Assembly (NCBI RefSeq): GCF_038039215.1
Contig: NZ_JBBPCL010000003.1
Span: forward strand, 62,001 to 126,000
DNA length: 64,000 nt
Source of the DNA: Pseudonocardia sp. T1-2H
Lineage (GTDB): Bacteria > Actinomycetota > Actinomycetes > Mycobacteriales > Pseudonocardiaceae
Direction of reading: 5' to 3'
Part shown: one piece after another, positions 26,247 to 34,877 of the stretch
Layout: the number at the start of each line of letters is the position of its first letter
Numbering within the stretch: the stretch's first letter is position 1
Program-made: the position numbers and the translations under genes
Notes under the pieces: generated by a model
Database searches by the model: none
Seen by the model: the letters and a program-made list of their open reading frames with translations, nothing else
What the model was told of the DNA's origin: nothing

Positions 26247-27140
26247 ATGATGATCTCCCGCCGCTCCCTGCTGCTCACCGGAGCCGTGTCGGTCGGTGCC
26301 GCCCTCGTGGGCTGCGCGGCACCGGCCGCGCCCACCCCGGCACCCCGGCAGATCCCGATCCCTCCCATGGAGGAGATCGAGCAGCGCTACGCCCGGCGCA
26401 TCGGCGTGCACGCACTCGACACGGTCACCGGAGCGACCGCCGGCCATCGCGACACCGAGCGGTTCCTCATGTGCTCGACGGCCAAGTCGCTCATGGCCGC
26501 CTTCGTGCTCCACCTGTCCACCACCGATCCCGGCCTGCTCGACCGCCGGGTGACCTACACGGGGGCCGACCTGCTGGAGTACGCGCCGATCACCTCGACG
26601 CACCTCGGCACCGGGATGACCGTCGCGGAGCTCTGCGCCGCCGCCGTGACCGTCTCGGACAACACCGCGCACAACCTGCTCCTCCGGGAGACCGGCGGCC
26701 CGGCCGCGCTGACGGCCTACCTGGCCGGCTTGGGCGACGCCGTCACGCGCGCCGACCGGCCGGAACCGGCGCTCAACGAACCGGCCGGGGACCAGGACAC
26801 CACCACCCCGGCCGCGCTGGCCGCGACCCTGCGGACCCTCACCACCGGCGACGCCCTCCCTGCCGCCCGGCGCGACCAGCTCGTGGCCTGGCTGCGTGCG
26901 AACACCACCGGCGACGCCCAGATCCGGGCCGGGGTCCCGGCGGGCTGGCAGGTCGGGGACAAGACCGGTAGCGGGTTCGCCGGGGAGAAGAACGACGTCG
27001 GCGTGCTGACCCCACCACAGGGGGCGCCGATCGTCCTGACCGTGTTCACCGTGCCCACGGACCCGGACGACGGGCGCGGCGAGGAGGCCGTGGCCGCCAC
27101 CACCCGGGCCGCGCTCGGCGCCCTCGGCGGCGCCCGGTGA
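26247..27140 (+). CDS. Class A beta-lactamase, lipoprotein-type
   Basis: This 297-residue protein has a twin-Arg/lipobox signal (RRSLLLTGAVSVGAALVGCA, Cys23 as the lipid-attachment residue). Its landmarks are Ser77-Thr-Ala-Lys80 (SxxK), Ser137-Asp-Asn139 (SDN), Glu173 in EPALNEP (the Glu166 equivalent with its Asn), and Lys239-Thr-Gly (KTGSG). All catalytic residues are present, so an exported, membrane-anchored penicillin-hydrolysing enzyme is expected. The substrate range cannot be read from sequence. The LysR gene is divergent. Confidence 0.92.
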   Translation: MMISRRSLLLTGAVSVGAALVGCAAPAAPTPAPRQIPIPPMEEIEQRYARRIGVHALDTVTGATAGHRDTERFLMCSTAKSLMAAFVLHLSTTDPGLLDRRVTYTGADLLEYAPITSTHLGTGMTVAELCAAAVTVSDNTAHNLLLRETGGPAALTAYLAGLGDAVTRADRPEPALNEPAGDQDTTTPAALAATLRTLTTGDALPAARRDQLVAWLRANTTGDAQIRAGVPAGWQVGDKTGSGFAGEKNDVGVLTPPQGAPIVLTVFTVPTDPDDGRGEEAVAATTRAALGALGGAR

Positions 27141-27436
27141 GGACCCGACCCGCGCACGGCGGACCGGCCCCGCTCCGCGGGCGACCTCGCACGACCTGGC
27201 GCGACCTCACCACGTGGGTCCCGCCGGAAGCGGAGCGCTGAGCTCCGCCGGGCGCCGGGCGCCGGAGACGCTGTCCTGTCAGGCCCTGCAGGCCCGCAGG
27301 GAGTGGTGTCGACGGGTCCAGGTCACAGGTCCCCCTGTGTCTCAGAATTCGGGTGGTCAACCGCCGACCGAGTGTCGGCCCGCTCGCCGTGTCTCGCGCG
27401 GCTCCTCCGGGCCGGCCCACGCACGGAAGCCCGACC
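27141..27436. other. Intergenic region, no gene seen
   Basis: This 296-base gap holds only shadow frames. It is the only place for the MFS transporter promoter. Confidence 0.5.
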
Positions 27437-29351
27437 ATGAACACCGCCAGCGCACCCGAAGTCCTCCGCACCGACATCCCCGCCCGGCTCGACAGATTGC
27501 CCTGGTCGCGCTTCCACCGGCGGATCGTCATCGGCCTCGGGACCGTGTGGGTCCTCGACGGTCTCGAGGTCACGATCGTCGGTGCCGTGGCCTCCCGGCT
27601 GACCGAGCCGGGCAGCGGGATCACGCTGAACTCCGCGGACATCGGGACCGCCGCGGCCGTCTATGTCGCCGGGGCCTGCATCGGTGCGTTGTTCTTCGGC
27701 CAGCTCACCGACCGCATCGGGCGCAAGAAGCTCTTCATGATCACGCTGGTCGTCTACCTCGTCGCGACGGTCCTGACGGCGTTCGCGTTCGCCCCGTGGT
27801 ACTTCTTCCTGTGCCGGTTCTTCACCGGCGTCGGCATCGGCGGGGAGTACTCCGCCATCAACTCCGCCATCGACGAGCTCATCCCCTCGCGCGTCCGCGG
27901 GCAGGTCGATCTCGCGATCAACGGCAGCTACTGGGTCGGTTCCGGGCTGGGTGCACTGGCCGCGCTGCTGCTGCTCGACCAGTCCCTGTTCGCGTCGGAC
28001 ATCGGCTGGCGGTTCGCCTTCGGGCTCGGCGCCGTGCTCGGCATCGGGATCCTGCTGGTGCGCCGGCACGTACCGGAGAGTCCACGGTGGCTGTTGTTGC
28101 ACGGCCGGGTGCGGGATGCCGAACGCATCGTCGAGCAGGTCGAGGACGAGGTGCGCGCGGAGACAGGGGCGGGACTACCCCGCCCGCCTACGCGATCACC
28201 ATCCGGATGCGCGGCAATATGCGGTACCGGGACCTGGTCGCGCTCGCGTTCCGGCGCTACCCCAACCGCGTGCTCCTGGGTCTCGCGCTGTTCATCGGGC
28301 AGGCGTTCCTCTACAACGCCGTGGTGTTCGACCTCGGGACGTTGCTGAGCGGCTTCTTCGGCGTCAGCTCGTCCTCGGTCCCCCTCTACATGGTCCTGTT
28401 CGCGGCGAGCAACTTCTTCGGCCCGCTGCTGCTGGGCCGGCTGTTCGACAACGTCGGGCGGATCCCGATGATCTCGGGCACCTACCTGGGCTCGGCCGTA
28501 CTGGTCGTCGTGCTCGGCGTCCTGCTGCGCAACGGCAGCCTCACGACGGGCACGTTCATGGTGCTGCTCCTGGCGGCGTTCTTCCTCGCCTCCGCGGGGG
28601 CGAAGCCGCGTACCTCACCGTGAGCGAGATCTTCCCGATGGAGGTCCGCGGGCTCGCGATCGCGTTGTTCTACGCGGTCGGGACGGCGGTGGGTGGCATC
28701 ACCGGACCGCTGCTCTTCGGGAACTTCATCCACAGCGGCAACGTGAACCTTGTCGCGCTCGGCTTCTTCGTCGGTGCCGCGGCGATGGCGATCGGCGGTA
28801 TCGCCGAGCTGTTCCTCGGGGTGCGGGCCGAAGGGCAGTCGCTGGAGAACATCGCCACGCCGCTCACCGCCGAGGAGGCGGAGGCCGACCCGCACGAGCA
28901 GGGCGCCATCCTGGCCGCGCGAGAGCCCGCGCGGACGACCGATCAGGAGCATCAGGCCACACGCGAGCGCAACCTGCGGATCGTGCGACGTGCGGCCGAG
29001 CGCGCCGAACACGAGCGGCACGGGGCGAGACGTGTCCGCCCCGGCCCGGGGTCGGCGTTCTACTCACCCGGCCAGATCGGCTCGGCGGGAACCACGAGCC
29101 GGTGGTCGGCCGCCTCGGACGAGGCCCTGGACCGGGAGCTCGAGGTGATCGGCCGTGCGGTGGACCGGCACGGTCCGATGCGGCGCGGAGCCCTTGCAGG
29201 CTATGTCGACGGCCGTCGCTGGGGCCCGCTCCGCTTCCAGCGCGCTCTGCGGCAGGCGGTGGCGGAGGGACGGGTGCAGCGGATCTCCGGTGACGCCTAC
29301 GGCTCGCGCGGGCCGGCCGGCACGTCGGAGACCATCTCCTCCGATCGTTGA
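27437..29351 (+). pseudogene. MFS transporter with C-terminal extension (two frameshifts)
   Basis: From the ATG at 27437 the frame encodes [40 protein letters not shown] (MFS motif A) and [20 protein letters not shown], typical of the sugar/aromatic-acid porter group. The frame slips near 28165 (continuing [20 protein letters not shown]) and again near 28605 (continuing AYLTVSEIFPMEVRGLAIAL). All twelve segments are present in order. After the last one, about 190 extra residues include a basic helix and a winged-helix-like end (GPMRRGALAGYVDGRRWGPL). The shifts are in G/C runs and may be artefacts. The substrate is unknown. Confidence 0.75.
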
Positions 29352-29393
29352 GCCCCGCCCCGGCGTCGCAGGCGCGGGGACATCGGCCTCGGG

Positions 29394-30512
29394 TCACTCG
29401 CCCGGTGGGACGCTGCGCGGCCCGCGCCGGAGCCGCTCCTGCGGGGTGACGACCGAGAAGTCGACGGGAACCGAACCGGGGCGCGTCTCGTCGCCCGGGA
29501 CGCCGGGGAGCGCATCGGGGTGCTCGGTGCGCAGGAAGGCGATCAGCTGCTCGCGGATCTCGCAGCGCAGGTCCCAGTTGCTGGGCGCGTCCGCGGACGA
29601 GGCCAGGACGCGCACGACCATGGTCCACGGGGTCGAGTCCACGACCTGCAGGACCCAGTCCCGCCGGTCCCACAGGGGCGACAGCTCGACGATCCGGCGG
29701 GTCTCGGCGCGCAACTCCTCGACGGGGGCCGTGTAGGCCAGGTGCAGCTCTACCGACCCGAGGACGCGTGCCTCGTTGCGCGTCCAGTTCTGGAACGGTG
29801 TGGTGATGAAATAGGCCGTCGGCAGCATGAGGCGCCGCTCGTCCCACAACCGCACGACGACGTGGGTCAGGGCGAGCTCCTCGATCCGGCCCCACTCGTC
29901 TTCGACGACCACCACGTCGTCGAAACGGAGCTGGTCGCTCAGCGCCAGCTGGAGCCCGGCGAGCACGTTGCGCAGGGTGGTCTGCGCGGCAAGGCCGGCA
30001 ATGGCCCCGGCGACTCCCGCCGACGCGAGGAGGGACGCGCCGAGCGCACGCAGCGAGTCGAACGTCATGAGCATAGTGCCGAGAGCCAGCACGGCGACGA
30101 TCGCCGCGGTCAGACGGCGGAGCACGCCGATCTGGGTGCGGACCTTCCGGACCCGCCGGTTGTTCTGGACGTCCATGGGGAGCCGGCGGAACGCCATGTC
30201 CTCGATGACGTAGAGGACCCCGATCACCATCCAGGCCGCGGCACCGATGAGCGCGAGCAGGAGTACCTGGTGCAGGGCGCTGCTGATGGGGCCCTCCGCG
30301 GGCACGGCGGTGTAGAGCGCGTAGACCAGCAGCAACAGCATCCAGGCCTTGTGGCAGCGCCTGTGCAGCAGGCCCAGCACGTAGTAGTGGTACCGACGTG
30401 TCGCCCAGTGGATGACGAGGCTGGACACCCGGCCGACGACCAGCGCGCCGGCGGCCCACGCCGCCACAGTCCCGATCTCGCGCAGAACCTGCTCAGTCGG
30501 CACGATGCGCAC
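29394..30512 (-). CDS. MscS-family mechanosensitive channel
   Basis: This 372-residue protein has four to five N-terminal hydrophobic segments. The MscS pore helix follows (SLLASAGVAGAIAGLAAQTT then LRNVLAGLQLALSDQ), then the beta domain DDVVVVEDEWGRIEELALTH and the cytoplasmic vestibule. It would release solutes across the cell membrane on osmotic downshock. The C-terminal tail is longer and basic, as in larger MscS relatives. The start overlaps the end of the ABC remnant by about 20 bases. Confidence 0.9.
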   Translation of the reverse strand: MRIVPTEQVLREIGTVAAWAAGALVVGRVSSLVIHWATRRYHYYVLGLLHRRCHKAWMLLLLVYALYTAVPAEGPISSALHQVLLLALIGAAAWMVIGVLYVIEDMAFRRLPMDVQNNRRVRKVRTQIGVLRRLTAAIVAVLALGTMLMTFDSLRALGASLLASAGVAGAIAGLAAQTTLRNVLAGLQLALSDQLRFDDVVVVEDEWGRIEELALTHVVVRLWDERRLMLPTAYFITTPFQNWTRNEARVLGSVELHLAYTAPVEELRAETRRIVELSPLWDRRDWVLQVVDSTPWTMVVRVLASSADAPSNWDLRCEIREQLIAFLRTEHPDALPGVPGDETRPGSVPVDFSVVTPQERLRRGPRSVPPGE

Positions 30513-31317
30513 TCCCGGGTCCGCGGTCCGCCCAGCGTTCGAGGTCCCACATGCGCCGGTAGGGCCCGGGGACGGTCAGCATGTCCCCGTGCGTTCCGCG
30601 CTGGACCACCCGCCCGCCGTCCAGGACGACGACCTCGTCGACCGCGCCGAGCATCGCCAGCCGGTGGGTCACGAGCAGCGTCGTGCGTCCCGCCGTCGCA
30701 GCCAGGAGGTCGGCGGTGAGGGTGTCCGCCGTCGCGGTGTCGAGGTGCTCGGCGGGCTCGTCGAGCAGCAGGACCGGGGGGTCCGCGAGCAGGGCGCGGG
30801 ACAACGCGATCCGCTGCCGCTGCCCGCCGGAGATGCGCGACCCGTGCTCGCCGACGCACGTCGCGAGCCCGTCCGGGAGCTCGCGGACCCAGGTCAGCAG
30901 CCGAGCGGTGGCGAGAGCCGCGTCCAGCTCCTCCGGCGTGGCGGTCCGGCGCGCGAGCAGGACGACTGTGCGGGTGGCGATCTCCGCGCCGAGGGCCTCG
31001 ACCACCGCGCGCTCGCTCGTGGCGTCCAGCCCGCTCGTCGGTTCGTCCAGGACGAGAAGCGGCGCGGTGGCCAGGAGGGTCCGGGCCAGGGCGATCCGCT
31101 GCCGCTGGCCTGCCGAGAGCCCGGCGCCCTGCTCGCCGAGGACCGTCTCCACGCCCTGCTCGAGCCCGTCGATGAAGTCGGCGCCCGCGGCGCGCAGGGC
31201 TCGCCGCACCTCACCGGCGGCCGCCGCCGGATCGGCCAGCCGGACGTTGTCGGCGATCGTCCCCGCGAGCAGGTGGGTGATCCCGAACTGCCATCGAGCG
31301 AGGTCGAGCGCGTCCAC
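30493..31317 (-). pseudogene. Chimeric remnant of a cydD-cydC ABC exporter
   Basis: The frame holds two ABC-ATPase tails in a row. Residues 15-120 read HLLAGTIADNVRLADP, LSAGQRQRIALARTLL and LLVLDEPTSGLD, as in CydD. Residues 140-260 read LLTWVRELPDGLATCVGEHG, ISGGQRQRIALSRALL and VLLLDEPAEHLD, as in CydC. Two signature motifs and two Walker B boxes are present, but no Walker A and no membrane domain. An internal deletion evidently joined the 3' parts of adjacent genes. It cannot hydrolyse ATP. CydDC exports thiols for cytochrome bd assembly. Confidence 0.75.
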
Positions 31318-31532
31318 GAGACCCTCCGCCGCTCGCCGGGCCCGGGACGTTCTCGTCCTGGTGCCGCGAGCGTTCGGCCAATGGTCAGCGCCACGCCGCC
31401 GTGGCGCGTCGGCCCCGCAGCGTGAGCGACCGGACGGGCGGCGGACCTGTCAGCACAGGGTGCCCGGGGACGGCAGGACATCCGCCGGGCGGCGTGGCAT
31501 CGCCTGCATGCCGACCGGTCCGGGCTGGCGAT

Positions 31533-31751
31533 CTAGATCTTCCGTGCTCGGGTGGCGACATATCGGAAGCTGTCCTGCTGGGCAGGCACGTAGTCGAACT
31601 CCACCCGATCGCCTTCCTCGAAGGATCGGAACCCCTCGGCTTCGATCACGCTGAAGTGGATGAAGGCGTTGTGGTTCGCCGGCAGGTCGGGGCTGGAGAT
31701 GGCGCCCCATCCGCGCTCTGTCTTGAAGAACTTGACGGTGCCGTACATCAT
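31533..31751 (-). CDS. Cold-shock-domain protein
   Basis: This ~72-residue protein reads MYGTVKFFKTERGWGAISSP, then AFIHFSVIEAEGFRSFEEGD and RVEFDYVPAQQDSFRYVATR. RNP1 (KTERGWGAI) is altered from the usual KGFGFI and RNP2 is AFIHFS, so RNA/ssDNA binding is likely but specialised. It would act as a cytosolic nucleic-acid chaperone. Start choice is uncertain (31751, 31748 or 31769), as no ribosome-binding site is strong. Confidence 0.8.
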   Translation of the reverse strand: MMYGTVKFFKTERGWGAISSPDLPANHNAFIHFSVIEAEGFRSFEEGDRVEFDYVPAQQDSFRYVATRARKI

Positions 31752-31911
31752 CCAGGCAGCGAACCGCATGCGAGGCGGTCGAACAACATCGGACGGACAG
31801 AGAGCCGTCGCCACGCGCCGCACAGCAGGTCCTCGAGGGGCTGGCGGCGCGAGGGTGGCGGGCACGCTGCGCGAGGACGACTCTGGCCCGCCCAGGGCTG
31901 GGCTCACGTCC

Positions 31912-32056
31912 CGACCGCGACTGGCTACTACCCCTGCTCGCGATCAATGCCGGGGCGCTCGGGCTGCAGAGCAGCGCGATCCAGCGTCTCGGGGTGTCGG
32001 GCCTGTCGACCGTGTACCTGACCGGCACCTTGACCTCAGTGGTCATCCGACTCACT
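31912..32056 (+). pseudogene. DUF1275 (YoaK-like) membrane protein fragment
   Basis: In one plus-strand frame the bases read LLAINAGALGLQSSAIQRLG, then VSGLSTVYLTGTLTSVVIRL. This is the signature middle of DUF1275 membrane proteins. Nothing before or after continues the protein. The fragment ends exactly where the first type I-E-like CRISPR repeat begins. Confidence 0.7.
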
Positions 32057-32146
32057 TTCGTCCCCGCGCTCGCGGGGGTGGTCCCGAGTCGGCCGGCGAC
32101 ACCACCGTCTGATCCAGGTCGTCCCCGCGCTCGCGGGGAGTACGGC
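32057..32146. CRISPR. One-spacer type I-E-like CRISPR remnant
   Basis: Repeat 1 at 32057-32085 and repeat 2 at 32118-32146 share 20 identical bases (TCGTCCCCGCGCTCGCGGGG); the last 8-9 bases of repeat 2 are degenerate, as is common for a terminal repeat. Between them lies a 32-base spacer (32086-32117). A 29-base repeat, a 32-base spacer and a CCCCGCG-CGCGGGG stem are exactly type I-E geometry. No I-E cas genes are in the window. Confidence 0.75.
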
Positions 32147-32446
32147 ACGCTCGAGGTGCCTCAACTCCGACCGCGTGCTCAACACCGGGCAGATGGTCGC
32201 GTGAGTCGACCCAAGCAGCCCCCGCGAAGGGCGAACGAGTGCACCTGCGAATCGAGCAGGGCCGGGAGCAGCTGTTCTCGACGAAGACAGTTCAGCGCTT
32301 GAGCAGTTAACCGACCTGCGGGGTCCGCTGATTGACCTTTGGGGATTCGCGGCGCGTACCGGCGGACACGCCGTCTGCTGGTCGCTCGCGTCGTTCGGGG
32401 CGGTCCTGCTGGTAGCTCGCCCTGGTCGGGTTGATGATGGAAGGTT
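32147..32446. other. Intergenic region after the CRISPR remnant
   Basis: No further repeats and no convincing gene are seen. Confidence 0.5.
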
Positions 32447-32959
32447 CTAGTCGTCCTGGTCGGCGAAGCTGATCAGGGCGGCCGCTGCCGCGATGGCCGT
32501 CCTCACCGAGCCGTTGTGTGTGCCATCGAAGTAGAAACACACGTTCCCGTTGGGACGCTGATCAGCACTCTCCAGAGTGGCGGCGAACTCTTTGACGCCG
32601 ACATTGGCGCACGTGATGTTCCGAGTGTTCAGGTACAGCGTCACTCGGTCCTTGCGCCCGACGTACAGCAGCCGCAGGTACTCCTCGTTCTCGGTCGCCT
32701 TCGTCGGCTCGGGCGCTACCGCGGTCCATCCAAGGCTGATCAGCTGGTCGTGAACGTCTTTGACCTCGGGTGCATGACGCGCGAAGCGATCAAGGATGCG
32801 ACCGACACGCAGAGCTGCAGGATCTGTAGAACTTGGCTCGACGGCCGGGGTGACTGCAGCCGCCGCGGCCGGAAGGGGGCGGACGATCATCCCGTCATCT
32901 GTGAACCGGATGTCGCCCGTGAAACCGGGCTGCAAAGTCAAATGCACCGTTCGCGACAT
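32447..32959 (-). CDS. Hypothetical 170-residue protein
   Basis: The start at ATG 32959 gives MSRTVHLTLQPGFTGDIRFT. A middle helix reads LRVGRILDRFARHAPEVKDV, and the C-terminal half is beta-rich (VTLYLNTRNITCANVGVKEF, NVCFYFDGTH). The C-terminal part looks like a small alpha/beta domain that could bind a nucleotide or peptide, but no catalytic motif is clear. GC is lower than around it and the upstream region is AT-rich, both suggesting transfer. Function unknown. Confidence 0.65.
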   Translation of the reverse strand: MSRTVHLTLQPGFTGDIRFTDDGMIVRPLPAAAAAVTPAVEPSSTDPAALRVGRILDRFARHAPEVKDVHDQLISLGWTAVAPEPTKATENEEYLRLLYVGRKDRVTLYLNTRNITCANVGVKEFAATLESADQRPNGNVCFYFDGTHNGSVRTAIAAAAALISFADQDD

Positions 32960-33025
32960 GTGGCCTGCTCCCGCTCGTGATCGATCGCCGCCACGGCTCG
33001 TCACCGCGCGCCTAGAGCTCGAAAA

Positions 33026-33038
33026 TTTACCCCGTAAA
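33026..33038. promoter_or_regulatory. Short palindrome upstream of the hypothetical gene
   Basis: TTTACCCCGTAAA is an inverted repeat in an unusually AT-rich patch 67 bases before the minus-strand start. It could be an operator. Confidence 0.3.
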
Positions 33039-33552
33039 ACTCCAAAGGTCTAGTGTCGGGCGACCACGCGGGTCGAGCAGCCCCTACGGCCCACCCAAGC
33101 CCAGCCGGCGCCGCGACACCGCGCGGCAGGGGCTCGAGGAGGGCGCCTCGTATCAAGTCGGGTCGACGACGTATCGACGACGTATCGCGATATGCCGATA
33201 AGGCACATTATGACAGTTGCTCCTCGACAAGGCTGGTACGGCCTCTGATGGCCGCGTCATCCCTCACGTCAGTTACGGCGCGGGTTGTCGCCCGGCCGCG
33301 ACCGCCCGGGTCGCCCGCCGTGGTGAAGGACCGGCGCAGGTTCGATCTCCGGCGCAGGCGCGAGGACAGCACGGGTGTGCGCGCCCAGCCCGGGATCGGC
33401 GGCACGACGTGGGTCGTCGAGGATGTCGACGTCGCGCCGTAGGCCCGGCCGGCCCCCGGTGAGCGGTGAGGCACCCGTCCCGCACGCGCCGCAACGCCGC
33501 CTCGGAAGGGGGAGTCGCGGCGCACACGGATCGGGGAGAGCGTCGGTCATGG
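33039..33552. other. Gene-poor region with a dif-like site
   Basis: No gene is convincing. It contains a 12-base tandem (CGACGACGTATC-type) near 33163-33187 and the Xer-type site listed separately. Confidence 0.5.
33191..33218. other. dif-like Xer recombination site
   Basis: The 28 bases split as 11 (TATGCCGATAA), 6 (GGCACA) and 11 (TTATGACAGTT). The inner GATAA and TTATG-CA halves, the 6-base centre and the overall length match bacterial dif sites bound by XerC and XerD, with a CCGATAA left arm as I recall for actinobacterial dif. It could be the chromosomal dif at the replication terminus, or a dif-like site used by a mobile element. No xer gene is in the window. Confidence 0.5.
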
Positions 33553-34140
33553 TCACGCAGCGGGGCCGTCCGCAGGCACCCAGCCCTGATCCTGTCGGGG
33601 TGTCCAGGCCCGCATGAGGTCCAGCAGCGGGCGCACCTCGGTCTCGGCCAGGATCAACGCTCGGTCCTCCTCTCGGAGGAAGCGCTCCGCCACGGCGTGG
33701 TCGAAGAACCGGAGCAGCGCCTCGTAGTACCCGGCGGTGTTCAACAGCCCGGTCGGCTTGTGGTGCAGCCCCAGCTGCAACCAGGCGATCGCCTCGGCGA
33801 ACTCCTCGAGGGTTCCGAGCCCGCCGGGCAGGGCGATGAAGCCGTCGGAGAGCTCGGCCATGCGCGCCTTGCGCTCGTGCATCGAGTCGACGACATGCAG
33901 CTCGGTCAGGCCCTCGTGCGCCCACCCCTGGTCGAAGTCGTATTTGGGGATGACGCCGACGACCTGACCGCCGGCTTCCAGGACGCCGTCGGCCAACGCC
34001 CCCATCGTCCCCGTCGAGTTACCGCCGTAGACGAGCCGAATCCCGTCGGAGGCGAGAATCCCCGCCAGTTCACCGACGGCGTGCAGATAGACGGGTTGGC
34101 GACCCCGGCTGGAGCCGCAGAACACGCACAAGGACCTCAT
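33553..34140 (-). CDS. LOG-family protein (TIGR00730, lysine-decarboxylase-like)
   Basis: This 195-residue protein starts at the ATG at 34140. It has an N-terminal Rossmann strand LCVFCGSSRG, the VYGGNSTGTMGALADGVLEA nucleotide-binding loop, a MHERKARMAELSDGFIALPG helix and the PGGLGTLEE box that defines the family. LOG proteins release the free base from cytokinin or other nucleoside 5'-monophosphates; they are often misnamed lysine decarboxylases. It would act in the cytosol. No operon partner is seen. Confidence 0.9.
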   Translation of the reverse strand: MRSLCVFCGSSRGRQPVYLHAVGELAGILASDGIRLVYGGNSTGTMGALADGVLEAGGQVVGVIPKYDFDQGWAHEGLTELHVVDSMHERKARMAELSDGFIALPGGLGTLEEFAEAIAWLQLGLHHKPTGLLNTAGYYEALLRFFDHAVAERFLREEDRALILAETEVRPLLDLMRAWTPRQDQGWVPADGPAA

Positions 34141-34548
34141 CTGCAGAACCTCTCTCTCGGGCCCAACTCGTTGGGCGCGCGGTGTCGAAATCCGGGTCCC
34201 GTCGGGGCGGGGGAGCGTGCCCACGGGCTCCAGGCCGAGATCGGTGGCCGACTGGAAGGCGCCGCGACATCGTCGAGTACTCCGGCCGGCGCCCCGACCG
34301 CCATGCAGGCCGTGGCCCACTCCGCTGCGGGGCGGGTGGCGAGGAGTTCGACGTGCAGAGGTGCGAGTGCACTCGGCGGCGGAACCATGACCGTGGGAGG
34401 CCTCCGTCCTCGGGTGAACCGTTTCAAAACGCAGCCCTGCCGCTTGGACAGCCCAAACCTGGGCCCCGGCCGAAGGTCGCACGATGTGCTAGCTGACAGT
34501 GCCCTGATGAAGAACGTGCGTCGAGGCCTTGATCGAGACCGTACTGCA

Positions 34549-34651
34549 AGATACGTTTCTACCATCGTGATCCCAATCACTGTCAATATCTGCAGGTGGC
34601 CCCTCGCAACCTCTTCGGGTTGAAACGTTTCTGTCATGAGCAGCATGACAG
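34549..34651. promoter_or_regulatory. Two LacI-type operators and an inverted repeat
   Basis: AGATACGTTTCT (34549-34560) and TGAAACGTTTCT (34621-34632) both match the TGNAANCGNTTNCA style of LacI/GalR operators, with CG at the centre. CTGTCATG-AGCAG-CATGACAG (34631-34651) is a perfect 8-base hairpin over a start codon. No LacI regulator is nearby. Confidence 0.45.
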
Positions 34652-34830
34652 CCTCCACGGCCGCGACCTCCGGAGCGCCCAGGCTCCCGGACGGCTCGTG
34701 CGGGCTGCTAGTTCCGCGGCTCGTATCTGGGCGGGCGTTTGGTGGTTCATCGGGCGCGGTTCCGTTCACTGGGGCGCCGGGAGAGGTACGCCGGCGCCTG
34801 ATGAGGGGCGGGCGGCAGGTGAGCGGGGTG

Positions 34831-34865
34831 GACGTCGCGGGCCGGTCGATCCGGCCCGCGACGTC
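34831..34865. terminator. 15-bp perfect hairpin, probable bidirectional terminator
   Basis: GACGTCGCGGGCCGG pairs with its complement around TCGAT. It would shield the CRISPR side from transcription entering from the left, or end the transposase transcript. Confidence 0.6.
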
Positions 34866-34877
34866 TCCGCCACCCGG

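Larger units (their letters stand above)
34141..34877. other. Promoter-like region with no intact gene
   Basis: No whole gene is present. Two LacI-type operator sequences, an 8-base inverted repeat and the first codons of a truncated ORF (MSSMTASTAATSGAPRLPDG from 34636) suggest that the gene they served was lost. A strong hairpin at 34831-34865 precedes the transposase scrap. Confidence 0.5.

Noticed and set aside
32201..32446. Further I-E repeats after the second one
   Set aside because: No additional copy of the GTCCCCGCGCTCGCGGGG core occurs in this stretch.
33335..33365. GGTTCGATCTCC-like text resembling a tRNA T-arm
   Set aside because: No acceptor stem, anticodon arm or CCA-compatible end could be paired around it. 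No tRNA or rRNA gene was found anywhere in the window.
34137..34769. A 210-residue minus-strand ORF upstream of the LOG gene
   Set aside because: Its composition is shadow-like, rich in Pro/Ser/Arg, and it covers the operator-like sequences; no homology was recognised.
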